DNA of 16,661 nucleotides from Phoronis ovalis (GCA_028565635.1 JAOXYB010023169.1:1-16661); one strand, 5' to 3'; shown: positions 1 through 9,590, counted from the first letter of the stretch. The notes: generated by a model from the sequence alone, not told the origin. Numbers and translations are program-made.

Positions 1-530
1 CCACCTATTTTCCTTTCAAACCAAAAATTTGACATTTTCCCTCTATTATCAACCTCAAAACTCTTATACATACAAAGCTGGCTTTACAACTAAAGAAACT
101 ACATCATATGATCGGCATCTGTCTGCACCCGCAGACCTCTTGTTCATAATAGTTTTTAGAATTTACATCTTTTACATCCTATAATCGGCCAAGTTACTAA
201 TGTTTTGCTATATGAACTTTATATTAATTTCTTTTTACTTGTGATTATTGAACTAGTTGACTAGATTGCCAATTAAACTATTGATTGTCGTTTTAAAACA
301 CCCATACAAAAATGAGTTATTTTCACTGAGTTAACAAAGTCAGTGGATGTTATTTGTCCAAACTGATGCTAATGCTGCTTCTCTTTGGCTGGTTATTTTA
401 CTTGTATGTTACTTTATTGTCAACAATGAATTACTTCATATTTATTTTATAATATTTCATGCATCTATATAACTCAGGATGTTGACTGATTTTTGATATT
501 GATGGTTGCAGGCATTTTCCTTTTTTTTAG
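1..530 (+). other. 3' part of a WDR11 intron
   Basis: AT-rich sequence with no stretch resembling the next upstream WDR11 blade (human GDMDGNLNFWDLKG region), so the preceding exon lies outside the window. The segment ends in a strong polypyrimidine tract at 517-528. No repeats or other genes were recognised. Confidence 0.75.
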
Positions 531-699
531 GCAGAAATTGTTAGTTCGATTAAGTGTCCAAAAGAGATGCCAAAGATTCATGATGCGGAATGGGCAGCTT
601 CAGATAAACCAGTTGTCTCTACTCTTGATGGCTGTGTTCGCATGTTAGACTTGAAATTGAAGGTTGCCATGGCACCCATTGAGGATTTACAATTGCCAG
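531..699 (+). CDS. WDR11: WDR11 exon a: last propeller blade
   Basis: This exon encodes AEIVSSIKCPKEMPKIHDAEW and then DGCVRMLDLKLK, aligned by eye with the human segment that ends the second WD40 propeller. The 3' splice site follows a run of eight T (TTTTTTTTAG). A second AG lies four bases on (GCAG), so the true start could be 535, depending on the phase of the preceding exon outside the window. The donor CCAG/GTATTC leaves one base (phase 1). Confidence 0.88.
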
Positions 700-3600
700 G
701 TATTCCATACCCCCTAACAATACATCTATGCATATTTTACTTTATCCCTAAACCATACATGCATTATGTTTATTTGGATAAATTAGGAATACTAGACATG
801 CATGAACATTTTATCCAGGTTAATGCATTTTTTGACAAACAGGACTGTTTTATCTGGAACACACGAAATCCAGAGGTATGAAGCTCTAGCTCTGTATATT
901 TGGCAGGTTTCATTCATTAGAATTTCTTAAATATACAGGTAAGTGTTTGATAAGTTTCTTAAGATAAATATTTTGTTTGGATGAAAATAATTATCTGGTT
1001 AATTAAATTGATTTTATTAAGGAGCTGTATAGGCTTTTTTGTGTGAACAATATACTATTAAAGTAGCTAAATAACATCACCCATATTTTCCAGACCCTAT
1101 ATTTTGTCCTCACATGTTATTCCCGAAAGCTACAATGATCTTGAAGGCTTTGCTGCAGCATCAGCACTGGAATCCATCATTTGAATTTTCCATCAATAAC
1201 CTGCCAGAGAGCTGTAAGGATTTAGAGTGCTACATAAACTCTCATTTGGAGAATTTGGACAGTAGTTTAAGGCAGTATTTACCAAGATGCAGCTTTGGAA
1301 CAGCAGAGAGATGCTTGCATGTAGCTAGGTAAGTTGGAAACGAACAAGTGTCCAACATCATATATATGCTTGTGCTGCGGATTCTCATCTTTAGTAAAAC
1401 TTTCTATTATTGAATAACAAAAAAAAAACATTCCGGAAGAATAGAAGGAGAAATGTTTTTGTTGTGAGTTAGTATTATATTAGAGAATTTTTAAATAACC
1501 AGCCGTGGCTGTTAAGTGTAAATGACGAGTTATTCTCATACTTTGTCAAATTGGCGGAATTTTTAAGGGAGAGACTGGGTATTTTTTGGGCTATTTTCTA
1601 TTGATGACATTGTGGAAAACGAGCTACAAAGTGACTCACTTGTGATGGGAGACTTGTCAGCTAACGGCTTAACTTTTTCATTTTGATATTCTTATTACAA
1701 ATTATAATTATTTACATTCTAGAATATTTGGTGATGAATCAGAAATTCATTTTTGGAATGTAGCATTGCATTATCTTCGTGCTGAAAAAGCACAACCAAT
1801 GAGTAAGGTACGAAACTACTTAGAAAATTGGTAAAATTATTATAGTTATATAACAATAATAATACATTGTAATGTTTCTGAAAGATATTATTGAATGTAC
1901 TGTAATTACACGTAAAACGGCTGCTTAGATTTCGATGCCACTGTTGTACATGTAAATAATTATATACATTTTACTTTTATGAGAGCATTTTCTAAAACTT
2001 TTATGCATTACTGCATTATGCCACTTTATCATAATGTAAGCAATAAGTTGCTTTCAATGTTGATTTTAGGGTGAAAATGTTCAGTCAAATCTGGGCGTAG
2101 GAGATATTTTTGTACCATCGCCATCATCTTCAACTCCAAAACTAGATATGGCAGATCCTTTGGTATCTTTCGATGATCCAATTAAAAAGCCAGTTTCTAA
2201 AGAACAAGAGACACAGTGGCACTTTATTCAAGATAAACCACTTGAAACCTGCTATGATGTATTGATGGATAGCCATAGTTTTCAGGTTTGTTTTTGCACA
2301 TGCTAGCATCGTGCTAGATAGTAAAAAATGCATCAACCAATTTCTACAGGATCCCATTGTCGAGAACATTGTAAAGTTATGATTCCGTAAATACTACTTT
2401 TCCGGAAATTCTTACAATTCCGTAACTCTGTAAAGATACTAACAAGAGTCGCAAAGTTAAGATTTTGTCTTACAACACATTAATAGCTCCATAAGTCATT
2501 ATTTAAAGAATAATATTGTAACTTTACAATATTTCCGATAACGGGCCTCTGGTCTTCTCTTTCAGGTATTAGTATGGAGTCTTTTATATGATCTGGAATA
2601 ACACTTAGATGAAACTAATTTGCATTATGAACCTCAGGTCAAATATACTTCACACTAGCTTACAGTATCCCGAAATGGTACCTGTGATAAAGCTTTGTTT
2701 TAATATTAATATTAGATGTAATAATAATTTTAATAAATAAGCTTTGGGAGACTTTGAAAATAGGCATGGACATGCAAAACTTCATCTGTGATATGTCCAT
2801 TATCATCTGATGGGAGACATTTGTTTTGTTTGCATTCATTCACAAGGGTGCACGCAGAGTAAGCTTGTGCGAAGTTGTGGTTAACAGTGACCTGATTTAC
2901 AGTGTCCCTTGGATAATATCATACGACTATTCATAGTTACTCCAGCTGTACCTCTTGGCTATGACTGGTATCATGATCATCAGATTCTTTCAGATAACTA
3001 GCTTCTTCGCTGTATACCACCTGCTACACATCTTTGTACATTTAATAACAAAAGTGCTCATTTCTTAATCAAAGTGCACATTCTCGTTGTATGACTATTA
3101 GCATCTTTTGTAAGATGGAGGAAAGTTAGTGATATACACTTCCACTTTACTAGTATCTGTATATTGTTTTGAAAAATCTTTATTTCATGTACTTTGTGCA
3201 TGTATGTGTAAAAGCAGCCTGACCTGTATGCTTCTCAGGTAGCTTAACAAAGACACTAGGCATGACATCAAGGGTTAACTGACTGATAATAAACTGTAAA
3301 ATTTACCTAACGTTTTCAGAAACACCAGCTTGACAGGGTTTCTTTGCATGACAGCAAGAGAACAACTTATGAACATACACGTATTTGTGCTGAAAACTTA
3401 ATGTTGCTAGGACAAGCTGATCGGGCCGTGCAATTATTACTGGAAACAGAAGCTGAAAATAGCACTTATTATGTTGATTGTTTGAGGTTTGTGTATCTTT
3501 CAGTAATCATTGTTATAAATGTTTCTTTTATTATGTAAGAAGGTATGGTTACTTATAGATAAAATATTTACTAGAAATAATGAATCAAGAAATAGCAATT

Positions 3601-5849
3601 CTCCATAAACCATTTAAAGCAGTTGTAGATATGCTGCACTTTAACACTAATTGGAAACAGCATTCTTTTAACTTTGCATAATTGGGCAAACAAGAAAACA
3701 AAGCTCTGCAAATCTGGGTTTGTAAGACGTGTGAAACAAAATTTAAAATGTAAAACTTTAATATTATTTCAGGGCATGTCTAGTTGCCAGCATTCGTTCA
3801 TCAGGTGCATCACAAAGTACAATAAAATTAGTCGCTACAAATTTAATCGCTAATGGGAAATTATCTGAAGGGGTACAGCTGTTGTGTCTCATTGACAAAG
3901 GATTGGATGCATGTCGGTATCTACAGACATATGGGGAGTGGTATAAGGCAGCTTGGCTAGCTAAGGTGCAGTGTTTTCAAACAGTATTTTGATAATAATT
4001 CCAGAGGGTTATCTTTGATATATTTTTGGTGCGGTTGTGTCACCGGTTTGTCTTGTCAGCACATTTCACTAGGAGCACTTCCCAGATTCATTGAATGGAG
4101 CCCCTCGTTCATTGAGCTTGGAGCTTCATTCGTTGAATGCAGTCCTTTTCAGCCGGGTCCTTAGGTCCATGCTCAACAACTGAAAATCATCTCCCAATGA
4201 ATGGAGGTCCACATTCAAAAAATGAAGGTCCATGTTCAGTGAACTTGGGGAGAGGGCTGATTAATTGTGCTGATGAGACGTTCCTTGAAAAACAGTTGTG
4301 GGTCCCAATCAATGGAGGTTAGGGAAGCTTGTTATATTATATGATATATCATATGTATTTAACTGAAAATATTCAGGAAAGCTTGGAATCTCAATAACTG
4401 GAATACTTTTAAAAACAAATAATATTCATTGATTTCAATAAATATTATGCTACATGAAATTACAGTGATTTACATTTATGGAATTATAAAGTGCAGAAAT
4501 AAAGCGATCATAGAGCCACAATAAGCATGTAGGCTTGAAAAGTATTGTGCACTTTCTATTGTGATGAATTTCTAACGTTTTGTTTCCAGATTTCGTTGAA
4601 TTACCCTGACTGTGTAGAAGTAATGAGAAGATGGGTTGATCACCTCTGCTCACAACAAGTTAATCAAAAGGTATTTGTATATGGGTAATGGTATTTGTAT
4701 ATGGGTAATGGTTTAAAATCCTGAAATTCAAATATATAAAAGACAAATATTCTTTTTCTTATTAAATTTGACATAGAAAGTTAAATATATGCCAGATATA
4801 CTTAATAGCTAGATATGTTTAAATAGTAACAAATTCCAAATAATCTTTCATTGTCTTTTTTGTTGAACAAAGTTTCAATCCTGTTATCACCATCAGAGCT
4901 GATGAAGGGCAAAGATGTTTGAGTTTAATAGATTGAAAGTTCTCTTTCATGAATTATTTAACAAAGACATTTTTTAGATTACGGCTTGGTTCTTTATTAA
5001 ACATGTTTAGTATTTTACATGCATTTACAAAACAAGCAAGAACTTAATTGTATACACAATGTCTATTTTCGTGCACAAAAAACTCGAAAATGGATAAAGT
5101 ATGATGCAAGGTAATTTTTTTATATAATAATTTTTGAAAACTGATATTTAAGCTGTGTCTCAGTTCCATATATATCGCTGATTTTAGATGCATTCGTATG
5201 TCTTGTTTCCTTTTATTTGTCAGAGCAAAGCAGTGCTAGTTTTACTATCTCTTGGACAATTCCTGAAGACAGTTGAAATGCTGTATGGTATGCACCAATT
5301 TGACAGAGCAGCTCTGTTCTTGGAGGCCTGTATGGAGTTTGGTTTGATAAAGAGAACGCAGGATTCATGTATCCTTTCTGATTAGCTTATCTTTCACTAT
5401 AACAATCACATCCAGCAGTATTTGAATATCATTCCACATATTGTGATATTATATGCTTCAGTAGATATAGCACCTTTGATACCCATCACATGTGAGGAAC
5501 TAGATTCACCTGGCTGTGGAAAGGTTTTCATTCCTGTTTTTTCAAGTACAAGTCACGCAAGCCTCAGATGAGGAGGGAAATGTGGGGATGTGAAAGAACA
5601 GCTACTTAGATATTACCTCTTTCATACACTTAATTTACACCTATTTGCTTTAACCCTTTACCAGCATCTTTGATAGATGCCGTGTTTTTAGAATATGCTC
5701 GAATGATGTGTTCTCTGCAGTTGAGAGCCGCAGCTGAATACTACTGCCGCCAAGCAGGAGAAAAAGGAAAACTGTTTGCCAAAGAAGTTGAAGTCATCTT
5801 TAATACTGTTGAATCAACAAAATCAATATCCAAAGATGTTAAACCTTGA
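531..5849 (+). CDS. WDR11: WDR11 (WD repeat domain 11), C-terminal 491 residues, nine exons
   Basis: The coding segments are 531-699, 1094-1328, 1723-1807, 2070-2285, 3320-3486, 3773-3965, 4590-4670, 5224-5368 and 5665-5849. They join in one frame of 492 codons including the TGA stop at 5847-5849. The product matches the C-terminal 40% of animal WDR11 (human protein about 1220 aa). It shows the end of the second beta-propeller (DGCVRMLDLK) and then the alpha-solenoid, with family blocks such as DRAVQLLLET, STIKLVATN, EGVQLLCLID, RWVDHLCS and DRAALFLEAC. From family knowledge, WDR11 forms a complex with FAM91A1 and C17orf75 at the trans-Golgi that tethers endosome-derived, AP-1-associated vesicles. 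It is also linked to cilia and Hedgehog signalling. The protein is truncated by the window edge, and about 730 N-terminal residues lie upstream. Two oddities are an extra stretch of roughly 40 residues in the fourth exon and a tail that ends SISKDVKP, not the acidic human end. Confidence 0.95.
700..1093 (+). other. WDR11 intron between exons a and b
   Basis: A 394-nt AT-rich intron with GT-AG ends. The frame of exon a stays open well into the intron, but that extension has no similarity to WDR11. I see no other structure. Confidence 0.85.
1094..1328 (+). CDS. WDR11: WDR11 exon b: start of the alpha-solenoid
   Basis: The acceptor is TTTTCCAG/ACCC and the donor is GCTAG/GTAAGT (phase 2), a near-ideal 5' site. 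It encodes D-PIFCPHMLFPKATMILKAL, then QHQHWNP and a helical stretch ending AERCLHVAR. This corresponds to human PVWCPYLLVPRASLALKAF followed by LHQPWNG and CLLVSR. Confidence 0.92.
1329..1722 (+). other. WDR11 intron between exons b and c
   Basis: A GT-AG intron of 394 nt, the same length as the previous one, though the two sequences do not look alike. It has a short A run near 1420 and nothing else recognised. Confidence 0.85.
1723..1807 (+). CDS. WDR11: WDR11 exon c: FGDESEIHFW segment
   Basis: The acceptor is CATTCTAG/A and the donor is AAG/GTACGA (phase 0). Its first base completes an Arg codon with exon b. The peptide IFGDESEIHFWNVALHYL is nearly identical in pattern to human LYGDESELHFWTVAAHYL. 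The exon ends AEKAQPMSK, where the low-conservation linker begins. Confidence 0.93.
2070..2285 (+). CDS. WDR11: WDR11 exon d: Ser/Pro/acidic insert plus conserved CYDVL
   Basis: The acceptor is GATTTTAG/GGT and the donor is CAG/GTTTGT, giving exactly 72 codons (phase 0 to 0). The last 15 or so residues (LETCYDVLMDSHSFQ) match the human LDICYDVLCENAYFQ region. The first 55 or so have no counterpart in my memory of the human protein. They read as disordered, with VPSPSSSTP, then DMADPLVSFDDP, then KKPVSKEQE. The stretch contains a clathrin-box-type LVSFD. Confidence 0.9.
2286..3319 (+). other. WDR11 intron between exons d and e, carrying a foldback element
   Basis: At 1034 nt this is the largest complete WDR11 intron in the window. 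Its first quarter is occupied by the inverted-repeat element at 2347-2551. The rest is AT-rich with short palindromic AT stretches (around 2701-2745) and no coding potential that I can support. Confidence 0.85.
2347..2551. mobile_element. Candidate MITE / foldback element with 33-bp imperfect terminal inverted repeats
   Basis: The left arm 2347-2379 and the reverse complement of the right arm 2519-2551 are both 33 nt and match at 25 positions. Most differences are transitions. The inner 12 bases (ATTGTAAAGTTA / TAACTTTACAAT) are identical. The right arm, extended to about 2553, recurs almost unchanged at 11641-11675 with three mismatches in 35, so the arm belongs to a dispersed family. The 205-bp interior has no ORF. 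A target-site duplication is not clear, and no transposase is present, so it would be non-autonomous. The superfamily cannot be named. Confidence 0.6.
3320..3486 (+). CDS. WDR11: WDR11 exon e: solenoid helices with RAVQLLLET
   Basis: The acceptor is GTTTTCAG/AAA and the donor is TTGAG/GTTTGT (phase 2). It encodes KHQLDRVSLHDSKRTTYEHTR and then LMLLGQADRAVQLLLETEAE. This is one of the best-conserved parts of WDR11 (human LLLLGQTDRAVQLLLETSAD). Confidence 0.94.
3773..3965 (+). CDS. WDR11: WDR11 exon f: highly conserved solenoid core
   Basis: The acceptor is TTTCAG/G and the donor is AAG/GTGCAG (phase 0). It encodes RACLVASIRSSGASQSTIKL, then VATNLIANGKLSEGVQLLCL, then DACRYLQTYGEW and AAWLAK. 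The match to human is near-identical over 50 or so residues, so this exon anchors the gene identification. Confidence 0.96.
3966..4589 (+). other. WDR11 intron between exons f and g, carrying a minisatellite
   Basis: A 624-nt GT-AG intron. Its middle (4082-4320) is a GC-richer degenerate repeat block that contrasts with the AT-rich flanks. Nothing coding was found: the open frame through the block simply reflects the lack of stops in the repeat units. Confidence 0.85.
4082..4320. repeat. Degenerate minisatellite of about 20-nt units
   Basis: Units typically contain a TTCA...TGAA core and end in GGAGC or GGTCC. Clear examples are at 4086-4101, 4107-4124, 4125-4145, 4211-4231 and 4232-4250. 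The phrase CCCAATGAATGGAGGT near 4193 recurs as CCCAATCAATGGAGGT near 4304. The TTCATTGAA and TTCAGTGAA cores are themselves small palindromes. Divergence between units suggests an old array. Confidence 0.55.
4590..4670 (+). CDS. WDR11: WDR11 exon g: RRWVDHLCS
   Basis: This is an 81-nt, 27-codon exon with acceptor TTTCCAG/ATT and donor AAAAG/GTATTT. It encodes ISLNYPDCVEVMRRWVDHLC then SQQVNQK, matching human PEECADVLRRWVDHLCSPQVNQK. The donor sits at the start of an exact 20-bp tandem duplication, so a second copy of the same intronic donor sequence follows 20 nt later. Confidence 0.94.
4671..4710 (+). repeat. Exact 2 x 20-bp tandem duplication at a splice donor
   Basis: Positions 4671-4690 and 4691-4710 are identical. 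The first copy begins with the GT of the exon g donor, so the second copy presents a second GTATTT donor preceded by AATG instead of AAAAG. Use of the second site would add 20 nt to the mRNA and shift the frame. Confidence 0.95.
4671..5223 (+). other. WDR11 intron between exons g and h
   Basis: A 553-nt intron. After the duplicated 20-mer it is plain AT-rich sequence with a small hairpin (TGAAAG TTCT CTTTCA near 4934) and no gene. Confidence 0.85.
5224..5368 (+). CDS. WDR11: WDR11 exon h: DRAALFLEAC
   Basis: The acceptor is TTTGTCAG/AGC. The donor is TTCAT/GTATCC (phase 1), which is weak because T, not G, precedes the GT. It encodes SKAVLVLLSLGQFLKTVEML and then DRAALFLEACMEFGLIK, close to human KALLVLLSLGCFF and DRAALFVEACLKYG. 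The donor choice is set by the frame of the next exon: T plus CA gives Ser. Confidence 0.92.
5665..5849 (+). CDS. WDR11: WDR11 terminal coding exon i
   Basis: The acceptor is CCCTTTACCAG/CA. It encodes SLIDAVFLEYARMMCSLQLR, then a helical stretch AAAEYYCRQAGEKGKLF, and ends ESTKSISKDVKP before TGA at 5847-5849. The human counterpart is LITAIYADYARSLKNLGFKQG and then KAGAAGKDLLNEL. The tail is basic/polar and lacks the acidic EEPIEE-type human end. Confidence 0.92.
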
Positions 5850-6177
5850 GATGTTGCACAGCTTATGTGAAATGGCATTGTGCTGTTGCTAATTTCAGTT
5901 TGCATAGACCATAGTGATCTTTCTCCTTTGGATATTATCACACAAGGTAGTTCAAGTGTATCTGGATACCTTGGATGAACATAACTGGCAATTGCTGTTG
6001 TACTTTTAGGTTTATTAATGTAGTACCACATGATACAATAATGCTTTTTGATTTCGTAAAATGTCTAGGGACTGGTTGCTCCAAAATATACTAGATTATA
6101 ACAATACATGGGTTACAGTTTTTTTACAAGTGACCATGGGCAAAAACCAGTTGGATATTTCAAGGCTACTCAAGAAT

Positions 6178-6183
6178 AATAAA
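6178..6183 (+). terminator. Candidate WDR11 poly(A) signal (proximal AATAAA)
   Basis: A canonical AATAAA lies 329 nt after the WDR11 stop. It is followed within 40 nt by a modest T/G-rich stretch (TTCATTGTATG). It competes with the distal site at 6337. Confidence 0.4.
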
Positions 6184-6336
6184 GCACATATCATTCATTG
6201 TATGAACACAGTTTACATCAAATGTTATGTGCAATGTTACTAAATAATGGATTTATATTTTTCCAGGAAATGAGGTAAATGTATATGCTTATATAATTGT
6301 TGAAAATGAAAGTCTTCACATAAAAGATGTTGCTAA

Positions 6337-6342
6337 AATAAA
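6337..6342 (+). terminator. Candidate WDR11 poly(A) signal (distal AATAAA)
   Basis: AATAAA lies 488 nt after the stop, with a GT-rich stretch (GATTGTTAGTGTTGC) about 40 nt downstream that could act as the downstream element. This looks slightly better than the proximal site, though only transcript 3' ends would decide. Confidence 0.45.
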
Positions 6343-8158
6343 GTAGAAAATGATGTAAATTATGTTCTTTTGAAATTTGGAGATTGTTAGTGTTGCATGG
6401 AATTGTAAAATTAAAAGAAATAACACACATCTTAGGCACAAATATACAGCATGTATTTCCACCCTAAATGTCTTGAATACACTTTGTCCTGTTTCTAATA
6501 CAGCAAGCATTTGAAATGCTTTTTATACAAAGTATATTTATTAGCTTTTACGCAAAGTCTGCTAATTGACTGCCATTACAGTAGTTCTGTTCTATTTCCT
6601 TCGTCACATATTTCACAGTGCATCTCTACTTTGAATCATGGAAATATGTAATGTTCTGCATGCAAGTTTGCAACAAAACATTAAATGTGATAACAAAAAA
6701 GTTCACAAAATATTTTTTGATAATGTTTACACCGGAGAGTAGTATAAAACTTGCAAGCACTCCTGGGAAGTTCTTCGTAGTTTTAAAATAACGAAAAAGT
6801 GGACAAAGAGGAGTCAGAACAGGTTTCAACAATATGCCTGACTAAACCATTTAGTTTTACCTCAGCTAAAGCTGGTTCAGTAGAAACAATTTAAATGTAC
6901 AAAAATACCGTCCAAACAACTTAGTTCAGTCTTGTGCTATTTCAATATTTTGAGTAATTCTGCTACTTGTTACACACACCACTACATAAATTGCTGTTTG
7001 CTGAACAAGCTTTCTGATAAAACTGTTCTTATGCAAATGGAACGTTTTATAGAAAAGCATAAATAGATGGGTATCCATACGTGCTATTTATACAATAAAC
7101 AATATCAACAAAGATACTGAACGACAGGAGAATACAGAAAAATATAGGAATAATTAATACAGCATTAAATCAATTCTTAGCAGTTTCATTGTGTATGTTT
7201 AAACAATTTCATACCCTAGGTGACAATTCTTGGCAGATTTTAATAGTTGACAATTATACAAATAATAATAATTATTATTAAATCAGCAACAAAAATATGA
7301 CTAGTATATTTATCACTATTCAGTCAAAATAAATGCCTTTGTACAAGCATTGTGTTGACACCACAAAGCTAGCTAGCAAGCAGTTACTTACATGATATAC
7401 ATGAGTTTGTTTATAGTTACATACATTAGAATACACAATAGTGTACGAGTTGCCTTCGATCTGAAGGAGGTAGAAATAAAGTACAAAGTAGAAGCTTCAG
7501 TTTAGTCTCTCAAATGAAATGTACTTCCCGTTGAAGGTGATAACATAGCATACTAACTGTAGGATTTCTCCCAAGTAAGCAGCGCAGTATTCAACCAATA
7601 TTCCGACATCTAAACTTTCCACAGGTGAAATGCCCAAAAACAGTCCGGGAACAGAACTGTGAAGAATTAACAATTGATTTTACAGATCCAACCCCAAATT
7701 CAGCCAGATGGTAACTCCACACAGTGAGAATTCTAATGTATCTTTTCATTTAAATGTTGAAGCATAAGCAGCCAGCCCATAGTATTTTTGATTAGAAAAG
7801 CTCTTAATACATGATACATACAATTGATATCATTTCACTTGATCTTATCTATCTACTCACAAAAACAGTTCACTTTAATTTTCAACTACTAAAAATTGAA
7901 CATTTGTCAACTGATAAAATGATTTCATCATAACAATACTTCTCTATCTAAACATGGCACCAGATGTTCAAGGAATAATTGAATCTTACAGAACAGCAAA
8001 ACATGTCATAATCTCCAGCAACCTTGTAATTCATTTTATTCCAGGACTTTAAATAATTTAATGCAACATACCATACATAAAATTTACTGTTACAGTTACT
8101 GTACAATTACACATCCCATATGACCAAACTTTTCTCTACCACAACACTTTCTGAACTT

Positions 8159-8187
8159 TGTAACCTTGTATGTATGTACAAGTTACA
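8159..8187. other. Short near-perfect hairpin
   Basis: The arm TGTAACCTTGTA and the arm TACAAGTTACA pair over 11 bp with a single bulged C and a 6-nt loop. It could lie in a long receptor 3' UTR (- strand). It is too short for a canonical microRNA precursor. Confidence 0.4.
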
Positions 8188-8884
8188 GGATGCTTCCTGG
8201 AATTCAGAATTACATAGTATGCAGCAGACAATAGACTTATAAACTTTTATTTACAAAGCTGTCCCTAACCTAGGCTACATAAGAACTACAATATATAAGC
8301 CGATAACTGTGCAATATTTCCATCTTGTTGCCAACATATCCTGAGTAAGTCTGAAAATGTGGTTGAAGAAGAGTGACGAAATCAGCCAATATATAATGAT
8401 AGCTTAATAAAATACGAACTGATTTTAGTGACTGTATACTACGTAAAAGGGAAATAATTCAAACTATAAGACATCACCATTAATAATTTGTTACTGTCTA
8501 TGAACTCTTGTAACACACATTAGCTATGCTTGTAATCCCCCTGCTTTACAGTGCAACTTAGGTAACTAATATAGTATTGACCAGACATTTGGCAACAAGA
8601 TTAGATATTTTGCCACATACCTATAGCAATTCAAAATGTCTTCCAACAAATTGAAAGACACGCACACTTGCTTGCAGCACAAATGTTAGTGCTATTCCAA
8701 CGGGACTATGCAAAAACATTTACTTTTCTTTGTGCGGTATCAACCAAACTATTACTTCATATACATTGGCACTGGTACCCTGAATGTCCAATCACAGTCC
8801 TTATATACTTCATTCAGTCATCTACTCTTTATATACAATTAACCATTCTGCTAATCACAAAGCCTTGCTCACGTCTGTATATCA

Positions 8885-8890
8885 TTTATT
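8885..8890 (-). terminator. Candidate distal poly(A) signal of the NR1J receptor gene
   Basis: TTTATT on + is AATAAA on the - strand, about 700 nt past the receptor stop. The following - strand sequence contains G/T-rich GTGAGCAAGGCTTTGTG. It is one of several possible signals; others occur near 8251. Confidence 0.35.
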
Positions 8891-9583
8891 GAAAGCTTGT
8901 CATGTTTTGCTGCATACAGTGTACATTAAGCATGCTACGCCCATGAAATTAAAATACTCGATTAACTCCCAAGTGTTCCAAGATGACTGCTGAAATAACT
9001 GCCAGGTTGTGCACGCCCCCTTCAGGTACAATACCATATCCATCCTCGTACAGTTTGTACCAATTTGATGAAAAACAACAGTTTCCATATATTGTGTGCT
9101 TTACAAACAACATTCTTTTTTTAGTTTTGTGGCACATGGTGAATTTGTGAAAAAATAACGACAAAAACAGCACCTGAGTTTTTTTGTACTTATCTGTCAA
9201 ATGTCTTCACACACAAAATTAATATATATATTCTCCTGTTTGACATTTTCGGAGTTTTCCAAAACTGATGCAGCACAACACTGAATGCAGTTCGGAAGAA
9301 ACGTACACTGGCTACTTTTTTCTCATTAATTTTCTTATTTATACTTTGATCCTTCTGATATACATTAGCTTGCGGAATGGTAAGCAAGTATGCCTTATAC
9401 ATGTTCCATTACATTTTCCTACACAAATCTTTAACACATTCTTATCATTATTAATGTTATCGGAAACTATGTGAATCATCTATTTTCTTATGATGTAAAT
9501 ATCAGCATTGTTTTGCCACTTTAGTCACGAGATAATCCGAGTATTAATAACATAACTGTGGCTACGGATTATAACTAATGGTG

Positions 9584-9589
9584 TTTATT
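9584..9589 (-). terminator. AATAAA one base after the receptor stop codon
   Basis: On the - strand the stop TGA (9593-9591) is followed by A and then AATAAA. If used, the 3' UTR would be only a few tens of bases. The downstream sequence is not notably G/T-rich, so this may be a chance match in an AT-rich region. Confidence 0.3.
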
Positions 9590-9590
9590 T

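Larger units (their letters stand above)
5850..9590. other. Convergent 3' flanks of WDR11 and the NR1J receptor; no gene seen
   Basis: This 3.7-kb AT-rich stretch starts with the WDR11 3' UTR on the + strand and ends with the receptor 3' UTR on the - strand. Several open frames of 60-80 codons exist on both strands. All are low-complexity, AT-driven readings without recognisable domains. Small structures seen are an 18-bp AT palindrome (7263-7280) and an 11-bp hairpin with one bulge (8159-8187). Positions where the UTRs end are not visible. Confidence 0.7.

Noticed and set aside
2142-2369. 75-codon open frame on the - strand
   Set aside because: It is the reverse of WDR11 exon d and runs into the foldback element. 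Its composition is not protein-like.
4137-4322. 61-codon open frame on the + strand
   Set aside because: It runs through the degenerate minisatellite in an intron. The absence of stops follows from the repeat units.
5741-6031. 96-codon open frame on the - strand
   Set aside because: It is antisense to the WDR11 terminal exon and its 3' UTR. The + strand peptide fits the WDR11 C-terminus.
7263-7280. 18-bp perfect AT palindrome TAATAATAATTATTATTA
   Set aside because: It is a simple trinucleotide-repeat reversal in AT-rich intergenic sequence, with no sign of function.
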